Shown: in pieces, positions 28,110 through 38,146 of the stretch | How positions within the stretch are numbered: position 1 is the stretch's first letter | How the letters are laid out: every line of letters begins with the position of its first letter | Origin: Enterococcus hirae ATCC 9790 | Lineage (GTDB): Bacteria; Bacillota; Bacilli; Lactobacillales; Enterococcaceae | Assembly: GCF_000271405.2 (NCBI RefSeq) | Contig: NC_018081.1 | Coordinates: forward strand, 2,462,912 to 2,526,911 | Reading direction: 5' to 3' | DNA: 64,000 bases | The notes under the pieces: generated by a model | Databases searched by the model: none | The model's input: only the letters and a program-made list of their open reading frames with translations | Told to the model about the DNA's origin: nothing | Made by a program: the position numbers and the translations under genes

Positions 28110-29276
28110 TTAGTATAAACCTAAACTTTTTCGTTTTTCATCTGCACTGATATTCAAGACGAAGCCAACACAAATGGATAACATCAATAAACTAGATCCT
28201 CCCTGACTCAAAAATGGGAAAGTGATCCCAGTTAATGGAATAACGCCGGTTATCCCTCCCAAATTGATAAATATTTGGATCATGAACATGGCACCAATCC
28301 CAATACATAATAGAGAATTAAATGGATCTTTTGAGCGAATCCCCACCAAAAAGATCCGAACAATCATGAAAAACAGTAAAGCAAGAATCAAGATCCCCAT
28401 GATCACGCCTAACTCTTCTACCACAATGGCATAAATAAAGTCCGTCTGCGCTTCATTTAAAAAACCTTTTTTCTGGATACTATTTCCAAGACCTCGGCCA
28501 AAAAGCCCTCCATTGAACATCGCATAATAACCATTAGCTAATTGATGCCCTTTGTTCAACTCATCAGAAAAAGGATTTTGATAAATGGCAAATCGGTTAT
28601 AGATATATTGTAAACGTCCGGGAAATATTTTCCCGTGGGTGATATTGATCAACCAGATTGCTAAAGCACTCAAGCCAACTCCACCGCCCCCAACGATCAA
28701 CGTATAAACGTAGTTGATACCACTAGCCAAAAGTAAGACTAAGATAATTAAAAAAATGACAGTTGCATTACCAAAATCGGGTAAAATAGCAACTAGCGCT
28801 GTTAGTGCCAACACTAACAGTAACGGTCTTTTAACAGTAGAAACAAAATCTTTTTGAACGCTTCTTTGTCTTTTAGATAACGTTAATGCTAAGTACCAAA
28901 TTACAATGATCTTTAAGTATTCAGCTGGCTGGAGAGAGAATCCAGCGATTTGAAGCCATCCTTTCGCTCCATTGATCTCTTTCCCGAAGAATAAAACGAT
29001 CAATAGCAAGATCGTCAGTACAGCAATAGCTGCCATAATCAGTCGTTGATTTTTTAATACGGATGTTTTCATTTTATATAAAAGTCCAATAGCTACTAAG
29101 CTAACGCCCCAAAACAAACTTTGGTTAAAAAAAGAGGCGGAAGGACTGCTTCCATTTTCTAGCAATAAATAAGATGATGAACTATAGACCATGATTAAAC
29201 CTAAAATACATAGAATCAAGTAAGGAATCAAAATACTATAGTTTAATAAATGCCTTTTTTTTACTTTCTTAGGCAA
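28110..29276 (-). CDS. ftsW: FtsW/RodA/SpoVE family cell-cycle protein (lipid II polymerase)
   Basis: 388 residues with about ten membrane helices. SEDS family glycosyltransferases polymerise lipid II at the septum or along the wall. Landmarks are SLQPAEYLKI, GHQLANGYYAMFNGGLFGRGLGNS and GVIPLTGITFPFLSQGGSS. Linkage to ylaN and pycA matches the ftsW of Bacillales rather than rodA. The start is TTG 29276 with AAGGAGG seven bases upstream and no ATG alternative, so a low initiation rate is likely. Three bases separate it from ylaN. Confidence 0.93.
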   Translation of the reverse strand: MPKKVKKRHLLNYSILIPYLILCILGLIMVYSSSSYLLLENGSSPSASFFNQSLFWGVSLVAIGLLYKMKTSVLKNQRLIMAAIAVLTILLLIVLFFGKEINGAKGWLQIAGFSLQPAEYLKIIVIWYLALTLSKRQRSVQKDFVSTVKRPLLLVLALTALVAILPDFGNATVIFLIILVLLLASGINYVYTLIVGGGGVGLSALAIWLINITHGKIFPGRLQYIYNRFAIYQNPFSDELNKGHQLANGYYAMFNGGLFGRGLGNSIQKKGFLNEAQTDFIYAIVVEELGVIMGILILALLFFMIVRIFLVGIRSKDPFNSLLCIGIGAMFMIQIFINLGGITGVIPLTGITFPFLSQGGSSLLMLSICVGFVLNISADEKRKSLGLY

Positions 29277-29278
29277 GT

Positions 29279-29581
29279 TTACTCCTCCTTGCCAATTTCT
29301 TTTTTATCGTAATTTTCTTGGTAAACCTCACTATATAATCGGTTCAGTTCACGCTCTAGCTCACTCAGCAACAATTGTCCTTCCGTTTTATCGATGATGC
29401 CTACACGAACGGCAAATCCGACTTGTTGTGAGAAGCCATACATTTGCGTATCTACTACTTCTTCAAATGCCTTACATTGTGAGATACACAGGCTATTTTT
29501 TTGATTTTTGATCAAGCGTTTGATTCGTTCTGATTCATCTTTAAGCACTTGAACTGCAAATTCATTTGATAGAGAATCCAT
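29279..29581 (-). CDS. ylaN: YlaN family protein (UPF0358)
   Basis: 100 residues, helical and cytoplasmic (ALKDESERIKRLIKNQKNSLCISQCKAFEEVVDTQMYGFSQQVGFAVR). YlaN is conserved before ftsW in Firmicutes; in B. subtilis it has been linked to iron homeostasis and Fur. Start ATG 29581 after GGGGGTAGG. Likely first gene of ylaN-ftsW-pycA. Confidence 0.9.
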   Translation of the reverse strand: MDSLSNEFAVQVLKDESERIKRLIKNQKNSLCISQCKAFEEVVDTQMYGFSQQVGFAVRVGIIDKTEGQLLLSELERELNRLYSEVYQENYDKKEIGKEE

Positions 29582-29636
29582 CTAAGCCTACCCCCATTCT
29601 AAGTTTATTTATTATAACATACTTAAAATTCTAACG

Positions 29637-29672
29637 GGGAAAAATCCCAGTTTTCGCTCAGGGATTTTCTTC
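29637..29672 (-). terminator. Terminator of recQ
   Basis: Arms AAAATCCC/GGGATTTT with a 12-base loop and T-rich flank. It separates recQ (stop 29744) from the ylaN operon. Confidence 0.7.
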
Positions 29673-29743
29673 TTTTTTTACTATTTGCTAGCCTATCATG
29701 AGCAAAAACAATAGATGTACTAATTTTACAAACGATACACTAC

Positions 29744-31495
29744 TTAACTAGAAAGTATCAGTGCTAAAAAAGCGTCCCCGTATTTGTCTAACTTGCTTTG
29801 TCCTACCCCTTTTATCTGCAATAAAGAAAGTCGATCTTTTGGACGTTGTCGACTCATTTCTTTTAAAGTCGCATCTGAAAAAACCACATAAGGCGGCACG
29901 CCTGCTTCAGAAGCTAAGTCAGTGCGTAACTCTCTTAGCGTTTCAAATAAGGTGTCAGCTTCTTCATCAGAAAGTTGTTGGACTTTTTCAGCTTCTTTTT
30001 TAAATACTTTTTGTTTCCCTTTTAACACTTCGATTCCCAGTTCCGTTACTTTCAACGTGGGGTATTCACCGTTCATTGAATACAGATAACCACCAGAAAT
30101 AAGATACTCGATCAACTGAAGAATATCTTTTTGTGCCCATTTTTTTAATAAGCCGTAAGTTGATAACGCTTGAAAACCTAGCATCTTGACTTTTTGTTCT
30201 TTCGAACCAGCTAATACCTTCATCAACAATTGTTTCCCATAATTTTCACCCATGCGTTTCAAGCAAGACAACACCATCTGTGTTTCAGTCGTTACATCGA
30301 CTAGTTCACGTTCATCTAAACAGTTACCACATCTTCCACATGGGATACTTTTTTCGCCAAAATAAGTAAGAATATATTGTTGCAGACAGGATTCGATGTA
30401 GACGTATTCCGTCATTGCTTTTAATTTTTCGTATTCTTTTTGTTTTTGTGACTCTTCTCGTTGAGATTGTTGGATAAAAAATTTTTGGACCTGTATATCT
30501 TGGGGAGCAAACAACAAGACAGCCTCACTTAAGAGCCCATCACGACCTGCTCGTCCCGCCTCCTGATAGTAAGCTTCTAAAGAACCAGGAATCTGATAGT
30601 GAATGACGAAGCGGATGTTACTCTTATTGATCCCCATGCCAAAAGCATTCGTTGCAACTAATAATTCTGTACGGTCATATAAAAAGTCTTCTTGGATTTC
30701 TGTTCGTTGGCTTTCACTCATCCCACCATGATATCTGCCAACACTGAAATCAAATTTCTTTAACAAATGATAGATTCGATCAACTTCTTTGCGGGTAGCG
30801 GCATAAATGATCCCTGATTGCTTTTTATTGATACGTAGATACTCAATTAAGTACTGCTCTTTTTTTTGATCTTTTACTACTTGTAAACGTAGATTTTCTC
30901 GTGCAAAACCCGTTTGAATATGATTATCCATTGGTATCTTTAAAAGTCTTTTAATATCTTCTGCTACTTGCTTTGTTGCAGTAGCAGTCAATGCCACAAT
31001 GACCGGTCGTTGATCAAACGTGTTTAATGTTTCTGCCATATGAAGATAGCTTGGACGAAAATCATGTCCCCATTGTGAAATACAATGCGCTTCATCAATC
31101 GCTATCAGTTGCACGTGCCAACGTTTCATTGATTGGATAAAATCTGGCATGATAAACCGTTCTGGCGCAACATATAATAATTGGATTTGTTGCTGTTCGA
31201 GTAATCGAAACCGAGAAGCAGTCTCATAACTATCCAATGAACTATTGATAAATGTCGCTGAAATGCCTAACTGATTGGCAGCATCTACTTGATCTTTCAT
31301 CAGAGAGATCAAGGGAGAAATGACCACAGTCAAGCCATCCAGCATCAACGCTGGCAATTGATAACAAATGGACTTCCCACTTCCTGTAGGCATGATCCCT
31401 AGGACGTCTTCATGACCAAGTACCTTTCGGATAATTTCTTTTTGTCCAGGGCGAAATACTTCATAACCAAAGTATTGTTTTAATATATCATTCAT
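29744..31495 (-). CDS. recQ: ATP-dependent DNA helicase RecQ
   Basis: 583 residues. Walker A TGSGKS (37-42), DEAH (134-137) inside IDEAHCISQWGHDFR, and the helicase C-terminal QEAGRAGRDG. Zinc ligands lie in the cysteine set around YIESCLQQ and IPCGRCGNC. A winged-helix region follows, and the HRDC domain is at the end (LFETLRELRTDLASEAGVPPYVVFSD). RecQ unwinds 3'-5' in recombination repair. ATG 31495 has only a modest ribosome binding site (TAGGGAT). The leader directly upstream contains the hairpin repeats. Confidence 0.95.
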   Translation of the reverse strand: MNDILKQYFGYEVFRPGQKEIIRKVLGHEDVLGIMPTGSGKSICYQLPALMLDGLTVVISPLISLMKDQVDAANQLGISATFINSSLDSYETASRFRLLEQQQIQLLYVAPERFIMPDFIQSMKRWHVQLIAIDEAHCISQWGHDFRPSYLHMAETLNTFDQRPVIVALTATATKQVAEDIKRLLKIPMDNHIQTGFARENLRLQVVKDQKKEQYLIEYLRINKKQSGIIYAATRKEVDRIYHLLKKFDFSVGRYHGGMSESQRTEIQEDFLYDRTELLVATNAFGMGINKSNIRFVIHYQIPGSLEAYYQEAGRAGRDGLLSEAVLLFAPQDIQVQKFFIQQSQREESQKQKEYEKLKAMTEYVYIESCLQQYILTYFGEKSIPCGRCGNCLDERELVDVTTETQMVLSCLKRMGENYGKQLLMKVLAGSKEQKVKMLGFQALSTYGLLKKWAQKDILQLIEYLISGGYLYSMNGEYPTLKVTELGIEVLKGKQKVFKKEAEKVQQLSDEEADTLFETLRELRTDLASEAGVPPYVVFSDATLKEMSRQRPKDRLSLLQIKGVGQSKLDKYGDAFLALILSS

Positions 31496-31520
31496 TTTAT
31501 CCCTACTTTTTAGTTGATTT

Positions 31521-31641
31521 AAGAGGTTGTGAAAGAAGCGATCAGCTCCGAGCGAATAAGAGAGGATTTTTTAAAATAGCTTCTCATATTTTAGAAAATC
31601 ATCGCTTATTGCTGAGGAGTTGCTTCTTGAACACCGTGAAT
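31521..31641. repeat. Tandem long-hairpin repeat, copy 1
   Basis: 121 bp beginning AAGAGGTTGTGAAA and ending TTGAACACCGTGAAT. The interior folds end to end: GAAGC/GCTTC, CTCC/GGAG, AATAAG/CTTATT and TAAAATA/TATTTTA around the loop GCTTCTCA. It starts 26 bases before the recQ start codon. Confidence 0.8.
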
Positions 31642-31762
31642 AAGAGGTTGTGAAAGCATCGGGAAGCTCCGATGACAATAAGAAAGAATTTTTTAAAACA
31701 GCTTCTCATGTTTTGAAAAATTCAGGCTTATTTCAAGGAGCTGATGCTTGAACACCGTGAAT
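31642..31762. repeat. Tandem long-hairpin repeat, copy 2
   Basis: 121 bp with the same ends and loop as copy 1. Stem bases have changed in matched pairs: GCATC/GATGC at the base, GCTCC/GGAGC, ATAAG/CTTAT, AATTTTT/AAAAATT and AAACA/TGTTT beside the loop GCTTCTCA. Confidence 0.8.
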
Positions 31763-31919
31763 AAGAGGTTGTGAAAAGAGCGCTTTGACCTGAGCGCTCA
31801 CCAAGTAAAAACTGCGACGAGTAATCGCAGGAGCATTAAGGATGATAATCTTGAAACAGCTCCCCATGTTTTACGAAATTCAGCTTTATGTCAAAAAACT
31901 GTCGCTCGTCCACGGTTTA
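31763..31919. repeat. Tandem long-hairpin repeat, copy 3 (divergent, expanded)
   Basis: 157 bp. It starts AAGAGGTTGTGAAA and keeps AAACA-GCTCCCCA-TGTTT at the apex and GAGCG/CGCTC at the base. The 5' arm carries an insert of about 35 bp with its own small hairpin (CTGCGACGAGTAATCGCAG). The 3' end is degraded (CGTCCACGGTTT). Confidence 0.7.
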
Positions 31920-32313
31920 GTTTTTTTATTTATAAAAAGCCTAGAGCAATCTTTTATTATTGACTCTTCTATCGCCCCTCTATAACTATAATACGTCAAT
32001 TATATTTTACTTCTCCAAGCAATCAAGTACAACATTCTTTTTGTGAAACTTTCGCTTTTCGTGAAACAAAAACCGAGGTAATTAAAGATTTTAAAAAGAC
32101 TTTTAATAAACTTTTAGCGTACTTATTGAATTTTTCTTTTGATTTTTATTAACTTCTCCACAGATAACAATTTTAGAAAAAGGAAAAACAATTCTCTCCT
32201 TTTAATTTCAAACAATTGAATACGTTCTAAAAAATTGAGAAGCAAAATTTGCCGACAGTATTTTTCTTTTCATCCACTTTAATGCTGATTTACCAGTCAT
32301 CTGAACAAAAAAT
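31920..32313. other. AT-rich intergenic region between the hairpin repeats and the typA terminator
   Basis: About 390 bases without a supported gene or clear motif. If the recQ transcript starts here its promoter was not identifiable with confidence. Confidence 0.5.
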
Positions 32314-32404
32314 AAACCGAAGATGCCCGAAAATAGTTACTCCTATTTTTGGACTTCTTCGGTTTATTTCTCAAAGCTAAACATCACTGTATCAACAAGT
32401 TGAA
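32314..32404 (-). terminator. typA terminator within a dispersed element
   Basis: Hairpin AAACCGAAGA/TCTTCGGTTT (32314-32365) with inner CCGAAAATAG/CTATTTTTGG pairing, followed on the minus strand by TTTATTTTTTG. The flank between the hairpin and the typA stop (minus strand CTTGTTGATACAGTGATGTT) recurs near 7550. Confidence 0.75.
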
Positions 32405-32411
32405 CAGATGA

Positions 32412-34241
<1,830 letters not shown>

Positions 34242-34392
34242 TGTAACTAACTCCTTCTCGGTTCTTTATGACAGTGCAATTTTACTCGACTGTTTATTAT
34301 AGCAAACTTTTTTCATGAAATATAGTAAAATGTTTTCATTTTTTCGAGAAAATTAATATTTTAGCCATATTTTTCTTAATTTTGCGGTTTTT

Positions 34393-35181
34393 TTACTTAT
34401 TTAGCGAATCAGCCGCAGCAATAAGTGCCCGAATTTCATCATAGGCCTGAGGTGTAGCCGCAATATAATATTCTCTTCCTCGAAATTTTAGCTTTTCTCC
34501 TGAGATACCGCTATATTTCATTCCAAATTCAGCGAGTAAAACATTCCCTGCGCCATAGTCCCACGGGCTCAAATTTGCAATATAACCAATATGTTTCCCT
34601 TTTAAAAGTGCAATCATTTCTAGTCCTGCACATCCATAAATACGAACACCCATACTTTGTTCACCAATCGTTCGGACATTCCACCGATTATGACTAAAAA
34701 GATAACCGTTCAAACCAATAAGTCCATCTTTTAAACGAAGGTCTTCTGGCTTAGTTAACGGATGGTCATTCATATAAACACCTAAATCTTTTCCACCCCA
34801 ATACAGCGCTTCTTTCATCACGTCATAAATAAAACCAAGTTGTCCAACACCATCTTGATAAACGCCTAACATAATACAAAAATTCTCTTGTTCAAGTACG
34901 AAGTTCATGGTTCCATCAATTGGATCAATAACAAATACTTGCCCTTCAAAGCTTTCTAACTCACTGTAACCTTCTTCTTCTGCGAGAATCTTTGCTTCTG
35001 GATTATACGCCTGAATCTTTTCAATCAAAAAAGCTTGGACTTCACGATCCATATTGGTAACCAGATCTTTTCGATTGGTTTTTTGATCAACTTTAAGCGT
35101 CTTGATTTGTACCGCACGAATTTTCTCAGCTGCTTCTTTAAGCCAAATTTTGATCTGATGGATCAGTTCTTGTTTATTCAT
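34393..35181 (-). CDS. Inositol monophosphatase family protein
   Basis: 262 residues from ATG 35181. The metal-binding motif DPIDGTMNF and the second signature SPWDYGAGNVLLAE are complete, along with LAEEEG near residue 68 for metal I. Family enzymes dephosphorylate inositol-1-phosphate, fructose-1,6-bisphosphate or PAP, and the substrate here is open. It follows the UPF0223 gene by four bases, the conserved Firmicute order UPF0223-suhB-typA. Confidence 0.92.
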   Translation of the reverse strand: MNKQELIHQIKIWLKEAAEKIRAVQIKTLKVDQKTNRKDLVTNMDREVQAFLIEKIQAYNPEAKILAEEEGYSELESFEGQVFVIDPIDGTMNFVLEQENFCIMLGVYQDGVGQLGFIYDVMKEALYWGGKDLGVYMNDHPLTKPEDLRLKDGLIGLNGYLFSHNRWNVRTIGEQSMGVRIYGCAGLEMIALLKGKHIGYIANLSPWDYGAGNVLLAEFGMKYSGISGEKLKFRGREYYIAATPQAYDEIRALIAAADSLNK

Positions 35182-35185
35182 GTTC

Positions 35186-35460
35186 TCACCCATTCATTTT
35201 TAGGATTTTTTTCTGATTCTTTTTTGCTGCTTGAACTGTTCGATACAATGAATAACCTGATACTTTTTCAAATTCTTTTCCTAATTTTTTTCTTCCCCGA
35301 TAGATGGAATGACTGTTTTGAATTGTTGGTATGATTTTAAAAACCGAGCATTATCGATGCCCTTTTCATTCGCTAACTCTAAATCCTCCCACATCTTCAT
35401 CACAATGACCATTTCTTCGGTGGTCCAATCTAAATCAAGCGGGTATTGATAATCTTGCAT
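35186..35460 (-). pseudogene. UPF0223 family protein (YktA-like), frameshifted
   Basis: ATG 35460 after AGGAGA opens MQDYQYPLDLDWTTEEMV, the typical UPF0223 start. It reads to ...TVIPSIGEEKN and a stop. The next frame continues LGKEFEKVSGYSLYRTVQAAKK to a stop at 35186, exactly the missing second half. The junction is a seven-A run (minus strand; 35285-35291): eight A would give EEKKLGKEF and a 91-residue protein. Function of the family is unknown. Likely sequencing error or a recent mutation. Confidence 0.85.
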
Positions 35461-35637
35461 ACTTCATTCTCCTATTTCCTATAGTCAAAATCAGTGTATC
35501 ATAAGAATAAGTACATAACCAAATAGTTTCGATTTTCTAGTTTACATAATTAATTTATAGTTGAATAACTATGTTTTATCGCTAGCTAAGAAAAATAAGT
35601 AATAGTCTATAAAAATTCACATGTTCATACAAAGAAC

Positions 35638-35678
35638 CGTCACTAACAAAATAGAGAAAATAAATTCTGTCGGTGACG
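35638..35678 (-). terminator. Possible terminator of the HTH operon
   Basis: Arms CGTCAC and GTGACG with additional TGT/ACA pairing; TTCTTTG follows on the minus strand. Weak T-run. Confidence 0.45.
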
Positions 35679-35748
35679 TAGGTTTATTTATTAAGATAAG
35701 AGAAAAAGATCTAACATTTTTACTTTTCCTAAGGGATTTCATATGAAA

Positions 35749-35883
35749 CTAACGTCCTTCATGTTCAGGTATGTTTAACGAGCTCATAGACGCTTCATTC
35801 TCTGTCGTGAAATTATGATTTGACAATTCATCGGATAAATTGTCCGATTCTTGACGTTCACTTAATCCCATTACATACTTCAT
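35749..35883 (-). CDS. 44-residue acidic protein coupled to the HTH gene
   Basis: MKYVMGLSERQESDNLSDEL at the N-terminus and NIPEHEGR at the end. It is hydrophilic, acidic and probably disordered. Its ATG overlaps the stop of the upstream HTH gene as ATGA, so translation would be coupled. No family is recognised. Support comes from the overlap and the hairpin downstream; the coding status remains uncertain. Confidence 0.5.
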   Translation of the reverse strand: MKYVMGLSERQESDNLSDELSNHNFTTENEASMSSLNIPEHEGR

Positions 35884-36398
35884 TGGTTTTTTCCTGAGTT
35901 TAATGTCTCATCAAATCTCATTAATATTTCCGTTATTTCTTCTGTCATGAGACTATTTCTATCTAACTGTAAAATTTCATTTTCTGACGATGTTTTATAT
36001 TGCATCTCTTCCTTCTGTTCTCTTACTTTCTTTATTTTCATCAAAATGGTTCTCGCTGATCCGTTAAATCTATTAACAAGTTTACTTAACCACAACTCTC
36101 CTGCTAAATATGCTTCGATATTTTGATTATTGCTGTCTTCCTTTTCTTTAGTTGTCTCATTCGTTAAGCTTTGCTGTTGCAGATTTTGCTCTTTTAGACT
36201 ATGTGTTACATTTCCAATGGTTCTCTTTGATACTCCAAATCGCTCAGCAAGTCCTGCTATCGGTGTATTTTTTGTTTGGTATGCTTCTATAATCCTTTCA
36301 TTTCTCTTTTTAATTGAATTATTAGGACCGCCAATTTCATTATTCTTTTCATTCTCATGACAGTCTCCTTGAAGTGTTTTAATCGTTTCTTTTCTCAT
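35880..36398 (-). CDS. Putative DNA-binding protein with two related HTH segments
   Basis: 172 residues. Two segments align with each other: RIIEAYQTKNTPIAGLAERF at about 34-53 continuing GVSKRTIGN, and NIEAYLAGELWLSKLVNRF at about 93-111 continuing NGSARTILM. Both look like homeodomain-type helix-turn-helix units, joined by a charged glutamine-rich linker. ATG 36398 follows AAAGGAG. No family name can be given. It has no metabolic neighbours, AT-rich composition, and is followed by a coupled 44-codon frame. Confidence 0.7.
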   Translation of the reverse strand: MRKETIKTLQGDCHENEKNNEIGGPNNSIKKRNERIIEAYQTKNTPIAGLAERFGVSKRTIGNVTHSLKEQNLQQQSLTNETTKEKEDSNNQNIEAYLAGELWLSKLVNRFNGSARTILMKIKKVREQKEEMQYKTSSENEILQLDRNSLMTEEITEILMRFDETLNSGKNQ

Positions 36399-36732
36399 AA
36401 AGTGAATCTCCTTTAAAGTGATTAAAATTTAGTTAGTAAACAACTAGTTCCGCTAGTCAAATCATTGATATAGAAATATGCTGATCTGATTGCTTTTACC
36501 ACATTTATTCTAACACCCTCTTTCAAAAAGCTTGACTTTCTTTTTTGTTTTTCAGAAAAAGAGGTTTTGAAAAGACCACAAAAAACATCAAAGCTAGCAT
36601 TTTTGCTAACTTTGATGTTTGATCGATCATGTATCAATTCAATTTGTCAAAAAGATGTTTTTAACCTGGTAACTATCGCCAGCGTCCATACTTTTTTTGA
36701 AACAGCTCGGATAAAATATCCCAATTGCTAAA
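36399..36732. other. Intergenic region upstream of the HTH gene and downstream of pdhD
   Basis: 334 bases holding the pdh terminator and the HTH gene's promoter region (an imperfect ACTAGCGGAACTAGT dyad at about 36442-36456). No gene is supported. Confidence 0.5.
36581..36620 (-). terminator. Terminator of the pdhABCD operon
   Basis: Arms AACATCAAAG and CTTTGATGTT with inner TAGCA/TGCTA pairing, then TTTTTTG on the minus strand; it lies about 115 bases past the pdhD stop. Confidence 0.75.
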
Positions 36733-38139
36733 TTAAATATGGATTGGTAAACCTAAAGCGAGTTCAGCAGCATCCATCGTAATTTCACCTAGCGATGGAT
36801 GCGGATGGATCGTTAATGCAATGTCTTCGGCATTCATTCCTGATTCAATGGCTAAAGCAAGCTCAGAAACCATATCACTAGCACCTACACCACCGATTTG
36901 CGCTCCAATGATGACGTTGTCTTCATTGGTCGTCACTAAACGGATAAAACCTTCTGTTTTTGCAAGCGATAACGCCCGTCCATTTCCTGAAAACGGAAAT
37001 TTATATGCAGTAGCTTCAATACCAGCTTCTTTTGCTTCTTTGATCGTCATCCCAACAGAAGCTAATTCTGGATCTGTAAAGGCAACCGCAGGCATTGCTT
37101 TATAGTCAACTGCTACTTTCTTACCTGAGATAGCTTCTGCAGCAATTTTTGCTTCATAACTTGCTTTATGCGCTAAAGCAGCACCTGGTACGATATCCCC
37201 AATTGCAAAAATGTTTGGCACATTCGTACGCCCTTGTTGATCCACTGGAATCAATCCACGTTCACCGACTTCGACACCCGCTTGTTCTAATCCCATATCG
37301 TCAGTATTTGGACGACGGCCAACTGTTACCATAACATAATCTGCTGTCACTGTTTCTTCTTTACCGTCAACAGTATATTTGACTGTCACACTGTCCCCAT
37401 TATCAACAGCTTCTTTCGCCATTGCATTGGTTACGATTGTCACACCTTTTTTCTTGAAGTCGTCTTCCACTAATTTCACCATATCTTTTTCATAGGTAGG
37501 TAAAATTTGAGGAGAACCTTCAAGAATCGTTACCTCAGCACCTAAGTTAGCATAGGCTCCACCTAATTCTGCTCCAATAACTCCGCCACCAATGATGACG
37601 AATTTTTTTGGTACTTCTTTTAAAGCTAAGCCGCCTGTTGAGTCAAGTACACGTCCGCCAAACTTGAAGCCTGGGATTTCGATCGGACGGGAACCAGTAG
37701 CAATGATTGCATTATTGAAAGAATACGTTTGAGCAGAATCAGGATGGATCACACGTAATGTATGATCATCGACGAAGAATGCTTCACCTTCGATTGTTTC
37801 TACCTTGTGTTTTTTCAATAAGAAACCAACACCAGAAGTCAGTGTTTTCACTACTTTATTTTCTTTCCAGTCTTGTGTTTTTGCAAAATCAAGTGTGACA
37901 TTTTCACTCGTGACACCGAATAAAGTTGAATCAAGAGATTCTTGATAATGATGTCCTGCAGCAATCAGCGCTTTTGAAGGAATACAACCAACGTTTAAAC
38001 AAACACCACCGATGTATTCTCTTTCAATGATTGCCACTTTTTGTCCCATTTCAGCAGCACGGATGGCAGCAACATAGCCACCAGGTCCCGCACCGATTAC
38101 AACTGTGTCTAATTCTACAGCAAAATCTCCAACTACCAT
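36733..38139 (-). CDS. pdhD: Dihydrolipoyl dehydrogenase (E3 of pyruvate dehydrogenase)
   Basis: 468 residues. FAD site [13 protein letters not shown] (about 17-29), redox disulfide in [18 protein letters not shown] site [14 protein letters not shown], and the C-terminal catalytic HPHPSLGE. It reoxidises dihydrolipoyl groups on E2 with NAD+. ATG 38139 follows AAGGATG. Last gene of pdhA-B-C-D, seven bases after pdhC. Confidence 0.97.
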   Translation of the reverse strand: MVVGDFAVELDTVVIGAGPGGYVAAIRAAEMGQKVAIIEREYIGGVCLNVGCIPSKALIAAGHHYQESLDSTLFGVTSENVTLDFAKTQDWKENKVVKTLTSGVGFLLKKHKVETIEGEAFFVDDHTLRVIHPDSAQTYSFNNAIIATGSRPIEIPGFKFGGRVLDSTGGLALKEVPKKFVIIGGGVIGAELGGAYANLGAEVTILEGSPQILPTYEKDMVKLVEDDFKKKGVTIVTNAMAKEAVDNGDSVTVKYTVDGKEETVTADYVMVTVGRRPNTDDMGLEQAGVEVGERGLIPVDQQGRTNVPNIFAIGDIVPGAALAHKASYEAKIAAEAISGKKVAVDYKAMPAVAFTDPELASVGMTIKEAKEAGIEATAYKFPFSGNGRALSLAKTEGFIRLVTTNEDNVIIGAQIGGVGASDMVSELALAIESGMNAEDIALTIHPHPSLGEITMDAAELALGLPIHI

Positions 38140-38146
38140 TTGTTTA

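Noticed and set aside
31521..31919. CRISPR array
   Set aside because: The repeated units are 121 bp and contiguous, with no short repeats separated by unique spacers, and no cas genes are nearby.
36422..36637. 71-codon minus-strand frame upstream of the HTH gene
   Set aside because: It spans the pdh terminator hairpin and has no start signal.
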